64,000 nt of DNA from assembly GCA_017642895.1 (NCBI GenBank), contig JAEPON010000006.1, forward strand, positions 1 to 64,000, in the 5' to 3' direction. This stretch comes from Roseitalea sp. GTDB lineage: Bacteria > Pseudomonadota > Alphaproteobacteria > Rhizobiales > Rhizobiaceae. A model generated the notes under the pieces. The model was not told where the DNA came from and did no database searches. It was given only the letters and a program-made list of their open reading frames with translations. A program made the position numbers and the translations under genes. This document shows, piece by piece, positions 7,080-16,318 of this stretch (position 1 is its first letter; every line of letters starts with the position of its first letter).

Positions 7080-9989
7080 TCAATGCGCTTCGTCCCAATT
7101 GTGGGCGGCGTTGGCATCGACCTGCAACGGCACGCTCATCGCTACCGCCGGCATCGCCGCCTGCTCCATCACGTTGCGAACGATGGCGATCGTCGCATCG
7201 ACCTCTTGTTCGGGCACTTCGAAGATCAGTTCGTCATGCACTTGGAGCAGCATCTGGGCGGCAAGGTCTTCAGCCGACAAAGCATCTTCGATCCGGACCA
7301 TGGCGCGGCGGATGATATCAGCGGCCGACCCCTGGATCGGCGCGTTGATCGCCGCGCGCTCGTTGAAGGCGCGCACCTGCGGGTTGGAGGATTTGATGTC
7401 CGGATAGTGCGCGCGGCGGCCGAAGACCGTCTCGACATAGCCGTGCTCGCGGGCGAACGCCTTGGTGGCGTCCATATAGTCGCGGATGCCAGGAAAGCGC
7501 TCGAAATAGGTCTTGATGTAATCGCCGGCTTCCGAGCGGGGTATGCCGAGCTGGTTGGCAAGGCCGAATGCCGAGATGCCGTAGATGATGCCGAAATTGA
7601 TCGCCTTGGCGCGGCGGCGCACCTCCGACGGCATCCCCTCGACCGGTGTGCCGAACATTTCCGATGCCGTCATGGCATGAATGTCCATGCCGTCCGCAAA
7701 GGCCTGTTTGAGCTGGCCGATATCGGCCATGTGGGCAAGGACGCGCAATTCGATCTGGCTGTAATCGGCCGAAACCAGCCGATGGCCCTTTTCGGCGACG
7801 AAGGCGGTACGGATACGGCGTCCCTCGGCGGTGCGGATCGGGATGTTCTGCAGGTTCGGGTCGGAGGATGAGAGGCGTCCCGTCGATGTCGATGCGAGCG
7901 AGTAGGAGGTGTGGACGCGGCCGGTGTCGGGATGGATGAAACCGGGCAGCGCGTCGGTGTAGGTGGATTTCAGCTTGGTGAGCTGCCGCCACTCGACGAT
8001 CCGTCGTGGCAGTTCGTGGCCTTCGGCGGCCAGATCCTCGAGAACCTGCGCCGATGTGGACCATTGGCCGGTTTTTGTCCTGGAGCCACCGGGCAGGCTC
8101 ATCTTGCCGAAGAGGATTTCGCCGAGCTGCTTGGGCGAACCGATGTTGAAGCTCTCGCCGGCGAGATCGTAAATATCAGATTCGATGCCGGCCGCTTTCT
8201 GGGCGAACTCGCCCGATAGCCGGCTCAATATCTGACGATCGACCGAAATACCGCGCCGCTCCATGCGCGCCAGAACGGCGATCAGCGGTCGTTCCAGCCG
8301 CTCATAGACCGAGACCAGACCCTCGGCGACCAGACGCGGCTTGAGCACCTGCCAAAGTCGCAATGTGATGTCGGCATCCTCGGCCGCATAGCGCGTTGCC
8401 ACATCGATCGCGATCCGGTCGAAGGTCAGCGCCTTCTTGCCGGAGCCGGCGACGTCCTTGTAGGCGATCGGTGTGTGGCCGAGCCAGCGCTCGGCCAGCG
8501 CGTCCATGCCGTGGTGGCTGTTGTTGCCGCCATCGAGCGCATAGGAGATCAGCATCGTGTCGTCGAAAGACGCGACAGACACGCCATGGCGCGCCATGAC
8601 CTGCAGATCATATTTGATGTTCTGGCCAACAATGAGAATCGAAGGGTCTTCCAGAAGAGCCTTTAGCCGGCTGATCGCCTCGTCCAGGGGCACCTGACCG
8701 TCGACGAACTCGCCCTCGCCGAGCAGATCATCCTCGCCCTCGCGATGGGCCAGCGGAACATAGGCGGCTTCGCCCTGCGCATGGCTGAGCGAAAATCCGA
8801 CCAGAGTGGCCTGCATGGCGTCGAGCGAATCGGTTTCGGTGTCGAACGCGACAACCCCGGCAGCGCGCGCCTTGCCGATCCACTGATCCAACGTCTCGAT
8901 GTCGCGAATGCAGACATAGGCATCGGCGTCGAAACCGCCCGACCCGGCGGCTTCGGCGCGCGCATCGGCGAGCGCACGCGGCGTGGCATGACCATCGTCC
9001 GATGCCGCCTCTTGCGCAGAGCCGGCATCGAGATCGGGACCGCGCGCGCCCACACCGCTCTCAACCTCGACTAAGGCCGGATCGATTTCGCCAATCTCGG
9101 TGCCGGTCGCTTCGGCAACACGTCGGGTGAGCGTGGTGAACTCCATCGCCTTCAAAAAGGCCACCAGTTTCGGGCCGTCCTGCGCATCGAGCGCCAGCGC
9201 ATCGAGCGGGATATCGACGGGCGTATCGGTCTTCAACGTGACCAATTGGCGCGACAGACGCGCCTGGTCGGCGAACTCGATCAGGTTTTCGCGGCGCTTG
9301 TTCTGCTTGATCTCGGATGCGCGCTCCAGAAGCGTGTCCAGATCGCCATAGTCTTGGAGCAGTTGCGCCGCAGTCTTGGGACCGATGCCGGGCACGCCGG
9401 GAATGTTGTCGGTGGAATCGCCCGCCAACGCCTGAAGATCGATCATCTTTTCGGGGCCGACCCCGAATTTTTCGACCACCTCGTTATGGCCGATCTGCCG
9501 GTCCTTCATCGTGTCGTACATGGACACATGCTCGGTGACGAGCTGCATCAGGTCCTTGTCGGATGAGACGATGGTCGCTTCGCCGCCCGCCGCCTCGGCC
9601 ATCCGGCAATAGGCAGCGATGATGTCGTCGGCCTCATAGCCCTCCATTTCGATGCAGGGCAGATTGAAGGCCTTTGTCGCCTCGCGGATCAGGCCGAACT
9701 GCGGCACCAGATCCTCGGGCGGCTCGGACCGGTTGGCCTTGTAGTCGGGATAGAGCTCGTTGCGGAACGTTTTGGACGAATAGTCGAAGATGACAGCGAA
9801 ATGGGTGGGTGTCACGCCGACATCGGTATCGCGCGCATCTTGAAGCAGCTTCCACAGCATGTTGCAGAAGCCGGACACGGCACCGACCGGCAATCCGTCG
9901 GACTTGCGCGTCAGGGGTGGCAAAGCATGAAAGGCCCGGAAGATGTAGGCCGAACCGTCAACAAGGAAGAGGTGATCACCCTTTTTCAT
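7080..9989 (-). CDS. polA: DNA polymerase I
   Basis: A 969-residue replication and repair polymerase that removes RNA primers and fills gaps. Domains in order: 5'-3' exonuclease (about 1-300, with DYKANR and VPGIGPKTAAQLL), 3'-5' exonuclease (about 350-540, starting at VAFDTETDSLDAMQ, catalytic Asp/Glu kept), and polymerase A domain (SADYSQIELRVLAHMA, RRRAKAINFGIIYGIS, LQVHDELIFEVP). All key motifs are present, so it is a full proofreading Pol I. The start chosen is the ATG at 9989 (MKKGDHLFLVDGSAYIFRAF), 12 codons inside the longest frame. The flavoprotein gene follows downstream. Confidence 0.97.
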   Translation of the reverse strand: MKKGDHLFLVDGSAYIFRAFHALPPLTRKSDGLPVGAVSGFCNMLWKLLQDARDTDVGVTPTHFAVIFDYSSKTFRNELYPDYKANRSEPPEDLVPQFGLIREATKAFNLPCIEMEGYEADDIIAAYCRMAEAAGGEATIVSSDKDLMQLVTEHVSMYDTMKDRQIGHNEVVEKFGVGPEKMIDLQALAGDSTDNIPGVPGIGPKTAAQLLQDYGDLDTLLERASEIKQNKRRENLIEFADQARLSRQLVTLKTDTPVDIPLDALALDAQDGPKLVAFLKAMEFTTLTRRVAEATGTEIGEIDPALVEVESGVGARGPDLDAGSAQEAASDDGHATPRALADARAEAAGSGGFDADAYVCIRDIETLDQWIGKARAAGVVAFDTETDSLDAMQATLVGFSLSHAQGEAAYVPLAHREGEDDLLGEGEFVDGQVPLDEAISRLKALLEDPSILIVGQNIKYDLQVMARHGVSVASFDDTMLISYALDGGNNSHHGMDALAERWLGHTPIAYKDVAGSGKKALTFDRIAIDVATRYAAEDADITLRLWQVLKPRLVAEGLVSVYERLERPLIAVLARMERRGISVDRQILSRLSGEFAQKAAGIESDIYDLAGESFNIGSPKQLGEILFGKMSLPGGSRTKTGQWSTSAQVLEDLAAEGHELPRRIVEWRQLTKLKSTYTDALPGFIHPDTGRVHTSYSLASTSTGRLSSSDPNLQNIPIRTAEGRRIRTAFVAEKGHRLVSADYSQIELRVLAHMADIGQLKQAFADGMDIHAMTASEMFGTPVEGMPSEVRRRAKAINFGIIYGISAFGLANQLGIPRSEAGDYIKTYFERFPGIRDYMDATKAFAREHGYVETVFGRRAHYPDIKSSNPQVRAFNERAAINAPIQGSAADIIRRAMVRIEDALSAEDLAAQMLLQVHDELIFEVPEQEVDATIAIVRNVMEQAAMPAVAMSVPLQVDANAAHNWDEAH

Positions 9990-10183
9990 GGCGCAAGGCT
10001 TAGCGCGGCGTGCGGCGGGCGGCAATGCGAAAGCGCGGTCTCCCGTCTCGCTGGTGCCAAAGCGGGCTCGTTCATGGTTTCTTCATCTTGGTTGACGCAT
10101 TCTTTACGTCCTGGCGGCTTTATGCCGATGGCCGAACGGGCTAGGCTGCCGGCGACGGGGCGCAGATTATCGGGAGTGGGAAC

Positions 10184-12112
10184 GTGGTCCAATCGACACT
10201 GGGACGGATGCTGCTGGCATCGGCCGTCATCTTCACCGGATGGACGGTCGCGCCGAACGTGGCCGGCGCATCGGAAGTGCAGTTGCACCAATTGCTGTTC
10301 AATCGCGCCAAGCGGCAGCAAAGGCGGGAAGCAAGGCAACCGCAAGTGCGCCAGCAGGCCGCGCCGCGGCGCTCCACCCAGCGCAGCACAACCGCCCGTC
10401 AGTCGGCATCGCGGCCGGTCCGACGGATATCAGGGCCGCAATATTACACCTATGCCGCGCCGGCCATCACCACGGTCACGCTGCTGTCATTGCTGCCGGA
10501 CGTAACGACGACCGGCGCGATCGGGACTGCCGAGACGGGGCTGCCGCCGCTGCCGCTGCTGGAAGATGACCGGTTCATCCAGGCTCTTGATTTTGCGCCT
10601 GACCGGAACCTGGCCATCGAACCGGCAATCGTCGACGCGGTGCGCGGTCACTATGCGGAAAACCCAGCCTTCGTGTGGGTCAGCGGCATGAACCCCAATG
10701 CCGCCGGCCGCGCGGTCGGCGGACTGGTCAATGATGCAGCGGCTCACGGGCTTGTTGCCGATCACTATGTCGTCGATCTGCCACCCCGGGGCTGGTCGCC
10801 GGACGATCCGGCGTCGCGCTATGGCGATCTCATCGCTTTCGAGCTTCAGTTGACGGCCCATGCGCTGCGCTATGCGATGGACATGAAAGATGGCGCGGTC
10901 GATCCCAACAAGCTGTCTGGATATCATGACTTTTCGAAAGACCGCCTGACAGCCGATGCGGCGCTGGCCGGACTGATGGCGGCCGCCGACCCGGCCGCCT
11001 GGCTCAAAAGTCTGACGCCTCGCCAGCCGGACTATCAGCGCCTCATGGACGAGTTGGCCACGCTGCGCGTCAGCACCGAAGACGCCATCGTCATTCCCGA
11101 GGGCACATTCCTGCGCCCCGGTTCTGTCTCGGAAGCGCTGCCGATGGTGATGGCCGCGGCGGATAGGAAAATGTCGGCGCAAACCCGCGATACGCATGCG
11201 GCGGTCATCGACGCCTATTCCGGCACAACGCTCTATGACGGGGCGCTGGTCGATCTGATGCGTGACGTCCAGCGCGATCTCGATCTGGTGCCCGACGGGA
11301 TTGTCGGCCCCAGAACGGTGGCGGAACTGGACGGCGAGAGCCTTGCGACCAAGATCAGCCGGGTGGAACTGGCGCTCGAGCGGCTGCGATGGCATCCCGA
11401 GTCGTATGGAGCCCGGCAGGTGGTCATCAACCAGCCCGAATATCGCGTCCGCTACATGGAAAATGGCGAAACCAAGCTGGCGATGCGCACGGTTGTCGGC
11501 AAAAGGTCCAACCAGACCTATTTCTTCCACGACGAGATCGAGCACGTCGTCTATGATCCCTATTGGGGTGTGCCGCAATCGATCATCGTCAACGAGATGC
11601 TGCCCAAGCTGCGGCGCGATCCCTCCTATCTGGATCGCAACGGCTATGTCGTAACCAGCGCATCGGGCCGGCAGATCGCCTCGTCATCGATCAACTGGTA
11701 CCAGTTTTCCGGTAGCGTTCCCTATAATGTCCGCCAGAGGCCGGGGCCGCGCAACGCACTGGGCGAACTGAAGATCATGTTCCCCAACAGCCATGCGATC
11801 TACATGCACGACACGCCCGCCAAAAACCTGTTCGCACGGGACAATCGCGCGTTCAGCCATGGCTGTGTCCGGCTCGAAGACCCCCGCGCAATGGCTGCGG
11901 CGGTGCTGGGCAAGAGCACCGAACATGTCGCGGCGCAACTTGGCGGCTATGAGCAGGTGGAAAAGCTTGAGGAGACCGTTCCGGTCTATGTGGCCTATTT
12001 TACCGCATGGCCGAACGATGAGGGGGTCGTGGATTATCACGCCGATGTCTATGACCGCGACACCCATCTGCGCCGCGCGCTCGATACGGTCGGCAAGGCG
12101 CGTGCCGGCTGA
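10184..12112 (+). CDS. YcbB-type L,D-transpeptidase
   Basis: A 642-residue periplasmic peptidoglycan cross-linking enzyme that makes 3-3 bridges. A signal peptide (about 1-28, ending VAGA) is followed by an Arg/Gln-rich linker (about 40-85), a YcbB-like scaffold, a peptidoglycan-binding segment near residue 365 (DLVPDGIVGPRTVAEL) and the YkuD catalytic domain. The catalytic motif is HAIYMHDTP plus SHGCVRLED (Cys near residue 557). The start is a GTG at 10184 after a GGGAGTGGG stretch; the ATG at 10208 is an alternative. The long basic linker is unusual and may hold the enzyme to the wall or membrane. Confidence 0.92.
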   Translation: MVQSTLGRMLLASAVIFTGWTVAPNVAGASEVQLHQLLFNRAKRQQRREARQPQVRQQAAPRRSTQRSTTARQSASRPVRRISGPQYYTYAAPAITTVTLLSLLPDVTTTGAIGTAETGLPPLPLLEDDRFIQALDFAPDRNLAIEPAIVDAVRGHYAENPAFVWVSGMNPNAAGRAVGGLVNDAAAHGLVADHYVVDLPPRGWSPDDPASRYGDLIAFELQLTAHALRYAMDMKDGAVDPNKLSGYHDFSKDRLTADAALAGLMAAADPAAWLKSLTPRQPDYQRLMDELATLRVSTEDAIVIPEGTFLRPGSVSEALPMVMAAADRKMSAQTRDTHAAVIDAYSGTTLYDGALVDLMRDVQRDLDLVPDGIVGPRTVAELDGESLATKISRVELALERLRWHPESYGARQVVINQPEYRVRYMENGETKLAMRTVVGKRSNQTYFFHDEIEHVVYDPYWGVPQSIIVNEMLPKLRRDPSYLDRNGYVVTSASGRQIASSSINWYQFSGSVPYNVRQRPGPRNALGELKIMFPNSHAIYMHDTPAKNLFARDNRAFSHGCVRLEDPRAMAAAVLGKSTEHVAAQLGGYEQVEKLEETVPVYVAYFTAWPNDEGVVDYHADVYDRDTHLRRALDTVGKARAG

Positions 12113-12129
12113 CGGGGTTCGCAGGCCGG

Positions 12130-12495
12130 TCAGCTTGTCCGGCTGATGCAAACGGGCGCAACGCCCGCGCGCACCATGCCGAGGCGGCGGGCCGCTTCCC
12201 GTGACACATCGACGATGCGGCCATGCACGAAGGGGCCACGATCATTGATTCGCACCGTGACCGACCGGCCGTTGGTGCGATTGGTCACCTCAATGCGCGT
12301 GCCGAAGGGCAGCGAGGGATGCGCCGCCGTCATCTTGGCCGGATCCATCATTTCGCCCGAGGCCGTGCGCGAGGTCAGCGCATACCAGGACGCCTTGCCG
12401 CATTGCTGCGCGGCGTAAGCTGGCTCGGCCACAATGAGAGCGCCAAGAACCATGGCGGCGCATCCGGCGCTCATCGCCGTGAGTCTGATCGACAT
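12130..12495 (-). CDS. RlpA-family septal ring lytic transglycosylase-like protein
   Basis: A 121-residue secreted protein: signal peptide to about residue 29 (AYA|AQQ) and a double-psi beta-barrel (ASWYALTSRTASGE, then VRINDRGPFVHGRIVDVS with the DRGPF core of RlpA). No SPOR domain is present, so it is shorter than E. coli RlpA. RlpA proteins cleave or bind denuded glycan at septa; activity here is inferred. The start is the ATG at 12495 (MSIRLTAMSAG). It converges on the L,D-transpeptidase gene with a 17-bp gap, placing two wall enzymes side by side. Confidence 0.87.
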   Translation of the reverse strand: MSIRLTAMSAGCAAMVLGALIVAEPAYAAQQCGKASWYALTSRTASGEMMDPAKMTAAHPSLPFGTRIEVTNRTNGRSVTVRINDRGPFVHGRIVDVSREAARRLGMVRAGVAPVCISRTS

Positions 12496-12538
12496 GCAAT
12501 ATCCTTCCGTGGCAATCGTCGCGCGCCGGCGACGGCGA

Positions 12539-13426
12539 TCAGACGGGCGGCCGTCTCCAACTGTCCTCCGCCCACATCCAGTCGAACGCCGTCCTGTAGT
12601 CGGGGTGAGTGAAAACGAAACCCAATGCCTTGATAGCCGCGTTCGAGACGCGCTTGTTCTCGCCGTAAAAGGACCGGGCCATGGGCGACAATGTGGCGGT
12701 TTCGAAGTCGATTTCGGGCGGCGGATCAACTTTCATGACGGAAGCCGCATAAGCGACAACATCCTGGGGCGGCGCCGGCAGATCGTCGGTGACGTTGAGG
12801 ACGCCGTCATGGCGATGATCGGCGAGAAAGGCCAGCGCTCCGGCGATGTCGTCGACATGGATACGGTTGAAGACCTGGCCGGGCTTGACCAGGCGCCTTG
12901 CGCGGCCCGCCTCGAGGTTGACAAAGGCGTTGCGGCCGGGACCGTAGATGCCCGACAGGCGCAGGATCGAAAGCGGGACGGACCGTTGCGCCGCAAACGC
13001 CTGCCACTCCCGCTCGGCGGCCAGCCGCTGGATCGAACGGGCGGACACCGGAGATGGCTCGGCGGTTTCATCCACCCAATCGCCATCATGGTTGCCATAG
13101 ACCCCGACGGTGGACAGATAGGCGATCCATTGAAGCTGCGGCGCGCTGGCGAGTGCTTCGCCGATGGCGTTCAGAACCGGATCGCCGTGGGCATTGGGCG
13201 CGATCGAGATAACGATATCGGTCGCCCGTACAACCGCCTCGAACAGTTCGTCATGCGCAGCGCTGCCGTTGAAGATCACGGGCGTGATGCCGGCCCGCCG
13301 CAGTTCGCCCGCCTTGGCGGGATCGCGGGTGGTGCCGAAAACGGTTTGACCGGCGGCAGCCAGGCGCCTTGCATAAGCACGGCCCGAAAAACCGGCGCCG
13401 AAAATCAATGTGGTCCGGTCAGTCAC
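12539..13426 (-). CDS. SDR-family NAD(P)-dependent oxidoreductase
   Basis: An extended-type SDR of 295 residues. The Rossmann motif is LIFGAGFSGRAYARRL near the N-terminus; later features include STVGVYG and RLSGIYGPGRN, typical of the YeeZ-like extended group. The start is a GTG at 13426 inside GTGACTGA, overlapping the queG stop by 8 bases, which implies translational coupling. In many Rhizobiales a gene of this type follows queG. The substrate is unknown. Confidence 0.85.
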   Translation of the reverse strand: MTDRTTLIFGAGFSGRAYARRLAAAGQTVFGTTRDPAKAGELRRAGITPVIFNGSAAHDELFEAVVRATDIVISIAPNAHGDPVLNAIGEALASAPQLQWIAYLSTVGVYGNHDGDWVDETAEPSPVSARSIQRLAAEREWQAFAAQRSVPLSILRLSGIYGPGRNAFVNLEAGRARRLVKPGQVFNRIHVDDIAGALAFLADHRHDGVLNVTDDLPAPPQDVVAYAASVMKVDPPPEIDFETATLSPMARSFYGENKRVSNAAIKALGFVFTHPDYRTAFDWMWAEDSWRRPPV

Positions 13427-14585
13427 CGTCTTCGTCTCCTGCGTTGTTCCATTCCAAGACAACATCCGGATCGCGCTCGGCGGGCAGCCGCGCCATCTTC
13501 TCATCGACAAACCGTTCCGGTGCCAGTTGCGCCAACGCCCAGATGGCGGCACCGCGCACCAGCGGATCGTCATCGTCGAGCAGCGCGACGACATGCGGGA
13601 TCAGCATCTGTTGGCCGCTGTTGCCGGCGGCGATCAAACAATTGCGCAGAAAGCGGGCGCGCCCGATGCGCTTGACGGGCGACCCTACAAAACGCTTGCG
13701 GAACGCGGCATCGTCGAGCCTCAGCATGTCCTTGAGCGGCGGCGATTGCATGTCGTCGCGCGATTTCAGTTTGGCTTCACGCGCGGCCTTGGCGAACTTG
13801 TTCCATGGGCAGACGGCCAGGCAGTCGTCGCAGCCATAGACGCGATTGCCGATGGCCTGGCGAAAGGCATGGGGTACCGGCCCCTTGTGCTCGATCGTCA
13901 GATAGGAAATGCAACGCCGCGCATCCAGCCGGTATGGCGCGGGGAAGGCGTCGGTCGGGCAAACATCAAGGCAGGCGCGGCACGAACCGCAATGATCGGT
14001 TTCGGCCTCATCCGCCGGCAGAGCCATGTCGGTGAAGATCGCGCCCAGAAAGAACCATGAGCCAAGCTCCCGGCTGACCAGATTGGTGTGCTTGCCCTGC
14101 CAGCCGAGCCCTGCCCGTTCGGCAAACGGCTTTTCCATGACGGGAGCCGTGTCGACGAAGACCTTCACGTCGGCACCCGTGCGGGCGGCGAACCGGCCAG
14201 CCGCCTGCTTGAGCTTGCCCTTGATGATATCGTGATAGTCGCGATTGTGGGCATAGCAGGAAATCGTCGCGCGGTCCCGGCGGGCCAGCGCCGCGAGCGG
14301 GTCATACCCGCTGCCGGTCCCGTAATTCATCGCCGTCATGATGATGGAGCGCGCATCGGGCCAAAGCGTTTTCGGGTCGGCGCGGCGATCGCGCGTTTCG
14401 GCCATCCAGCCCATCGAGCCGTGCCAACCCGCTTCAAGGAACCGGTCGAGCCCCGTCGAAGCACGATCGATCCGGTCGGCCGGTGCGATACCGACGGCAT
14501 CGAAGCCAAGCGCGTCAAGGTCGCGCGCAATGAAGGCGCGGGCCTTTTCGGGGTCGGTCAGACGTGGGGACACGGCCATCGACAT
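13419..14585 (-). CDS. queG: Epoxyqueuosine reductase
   Basis: Cobalamin- and Fe-S-dependent enzyme that makes the last step of queuosine synthesis at the tRNA wobble position (epoxyqueuosine to queuosine). It has 388 residues, with two 4Fe-4S clusters: CGSCRACLDVCP (about residues 203-214) and CDDCLAVCP (about 254-262). The N-terminal cobalamin-binding domain includes SIIMTAMNYG and YAHNRDYHDIIK, and a HEAT-like C-terminal tail follows (VVALLDDDDPLVRGAAIWAL). The start is the ATG at 14585 or the next at 14579. It is coupled to the SDR downstream. Confidence 0.95.
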   Translation of the reverse strand: MSMAVSPRLTDPEKARAFIARDLDALGFDAVGIAPADRIDRASTGLDRFLEAGWHGSMGWMAETRDRRADPKTLWPDARSIIMTAMNYGTGSGYDPLAALARRDRATISCYAHNRDYHDIIKGKLKQAAGRFAARTGADVKVFVDTAPVMEKPFAERAGLGWQGKHTNLVSRELGSWFFLGAIFTDMALPADEAETDHCGSCRACLDVCPTDAFPAPYRLDARRCISYLTIEHKGPVPHAFRQAIGNRVYGCDDCLAVCPWNKFAKAAREAKLKSRDDMQSPPLKDMLRLDDAAFRKRFVGSPVKRIGRARFLRNCLIAAGNSGQQMLIPHVVALLDDDDPLVRGAAIWALAQLAPERFVDEKMARLPAERDPDVVLEWNNAGDEDGD

Positions 14586-14609
14586 GGCCGCACGCTACCC
14601 GCGCCGATC

Positions 14610-15299
14610 TCAGAAATCGAGGTCGGCATAGTGCGACACGGGGGTCAGGCCGCGCACCCGGTCGGCGAGCAGAGAACGAAAGGACGGCCGCGATTTCATC
14701 CGCGTGTACCAGTCTCGCGCCTGCGGCACCTCGGACCAGTCGATCTCGCCCATATAGTCGAGGATTGAAATGGCCGCGCCCGCCGCCATGTCGGCGGCCG
14801 AGATGGCCGGCGCACCCAGCCAGTCCCGTGTGCCCGCAAGCCAGTTCACGTAGCGCAGGTGCTGGCGGACGTTGGCACGGGCGGCGCGCATGGCGCGGCT
14901 GTCGGGGGCGCCACCGCCCAGCTCCGCAGGCATCGACAATTTGTCGATCCGCTCGCGCACCAGCGCGCGCGTCACGTCAGCTTCGAGCTTGACGATGAAC
15001 CAGTCGACCAGGCGCCGTACCTCGGCCCGTTCGAGCGGATAGTCGGGCATCAGGCGCCGTTCGCGCGCCATGACGCCGCGCGTTTCATCGAGATATTCGG
15101 CGATCGGATAAGCGCCGCTTATCGGAACGCCGGCCTCGGCGATGAGAACGGGGACCGTGCCGGCCGGGTTCAGCGCCAGAAACTCCTGCCGCCGCTCCCA
15201 GAGGCGCTCCTCGTGCAATTCGGCCTCGACGCCATATTCGGCAAGCAGCAGGCGGACGAACCGGCAGGGGGCCGACATGGGCATGTGGTGGAGAAGCAT
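14610..15299 (-). CDS. Glutathione S-transferase family protein
   Basis: A 229-residue GST: N-terminal thioredoxin-like domain (LHHMPMSAPCRFVRLLLAEYGVE, cis-Pro in NPAGTVPVLI, and ISGAYPIAEYLDE for glutathione contact) and an all-helical C-terminal domain with the ISAADMAAGA capping motif. The start is the ATG at 15299. This family in Rhizobiales often sits next to queG, which it precedes here by 24 bp on the same strand. The substrate is unknown. Confidence 0.9.
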   Translation of the reverse strand: MLLHHMPMSAPCRFVRLLLAEYGVEAELHEERLWERRQEFLALNPAGTVPVLIAEAGVPISGAYPIAEYLDETRGVMARERRLMPDYPLERAEVRRLVDWFIVKLEADVTRALVRERIDKLSMPAELGGGAPDSRAMRAARANVRQHLRYVNWLAGTRDWLGAPAISAADMAAGAAISILDYMGEIDWSEVPQARDWYTRMKSRPSFRSLLADRVRGLTPVSHYADLDF

Positions 15300-15373
15300 T
15301 GGGGTCTCGCGCGCAGTCCGAAGCGGAACGGCCAAGTGATACGCATCGAACCATGGCGGCGCAATGGCGGCGG

Positions 15374-16318
15374 TCAGGATGCAAACGCTTCGATGTCGGC
15401 CAGCGTCGGCAGGTCGGCACCGCGCCGGGTGCAGGTCAGCGCCGATGCCCGGACGGCAAAATCCGCCATCACGGCGATGTCGACATTGCGGGCCTTGCCC
15501 CTGCCGGCCAGCTTTTCCGACGACAGATGATGCAGGCATGCCGCCATGAACGTGTCGCCGGCGCCGACCGTGTCGATGACATCGACGGCAACGCCCGGCA
15601 CATGCATCAGGCGACCATCGGCCGATCCGGCAATGGCGCCATCAGGACCGCGTGTCACGAAGGCGAGATCCGCTCCGGCGACCAGCGCCTGCTCGATGAA
15701 CCATTCGAGCGGCTTGCCGGGCCACAACAGGCCGACATCCTCGTCGCTGGCCTTGACGAGACCTGAGAGCGGCAGCATCTCGCCGATCCGCTGACGCCAC
15801 AGATCGAGATCGGCCACCACCATGGTGCGCACATTGGGGTCGAACGAGATGAAGCAGGTGTCGGCCTCGCGCCGGGCCAGCGTGCGCAGCGTGTTGCCGG
15901 TCGGCTCGAAGACGGTCGCGAACGACCCCAGATGGATCACATCGACATCATCGCCAAGCCGGTCGGGAATGTCCGGGAGCTCCATGGAACAGTCGGCGGT
16001 GCCGTTGCAGTAGATCGAGTAACGCGGATGACCATCGGCGCCGGTTTCAACCAGCGCCACGGTCGTCAGATTGTCGGTCTCGACGCAATAGCGATCCGAC
16101 ACGCCATTGTCGGCCATGAAGGCGCGCAGGCGCCGGCCAAGCAGATCCGTCGACAGTCGGGTGAAAAGGCCCGCCGACGTGCCCATGCGTGACAGGCCGA
16201 GCGCGACATTGAGAGGCGAACCGCCGACCACGCCATCGACGGAAACACCGTGGCCGCCGGATGCATCCGACGGCCGCGCGAACATGTCGAACAGGGCTTC
16301 CCCGCAGGTCAGGATCAT
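15374..16318 (-). CDS. PfkB-family carbohydrate kinase (fructokinase-like)
   Basis: A 314-residue ribokinase-fold sugar kinase. The N-terminus (MILTCGEALFDMF) and GGSPLNVALGLSRMG match fructokinase-type members; the catalytic and anion-hole motif DTVGAGDTFMAACL is intact near residue 254. It uses ATP to phosphorylate a sugar, most likely fructose or a ketose, but the exact sugar is not settled by sequence. Its ATG overlaps the stop of the upstream Gfo/Idh dehydrogenase by four bases (ATGA), so the pair is a coupled sugar-use operon. Confidence 0.88.
   Translation of the reverse strand: MILTCGEALFDMFARPSDASGGHGVSVDGVVGGSPLNVALGLSRMGTSAGLFTRLSTDLLGRRLRAFMADNGVSDRYCVETDNLTTVALVETGADGHPRYSIYCNGTADCSMELPDIPDRLGDDVDVIHLGSFATVFEPTGNTLRTLARREADTCFISFDPNVRTMVVADLDLWRQRIGEMLPLSGLVKASDEDVGLLWPGKPLEWFIEQALVAGADLAFVTRGPDGAIAGSADGRLMHVPGVAVDVIDTVGAGDTFMAACLHHLSSEKLAGRGKARNVDIAVMADFAVRASALTCTRRGADLPTLADIEAFAS

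Noticed and set aside
5687..7315. 542-codon open frame on the plus strand
   Set aside because: Antisense to the flavoprotein and polA; long antisense frames are expected in GC-rich DNA, and its sequence is rich in His/Arg/Gln repeats without any domain.
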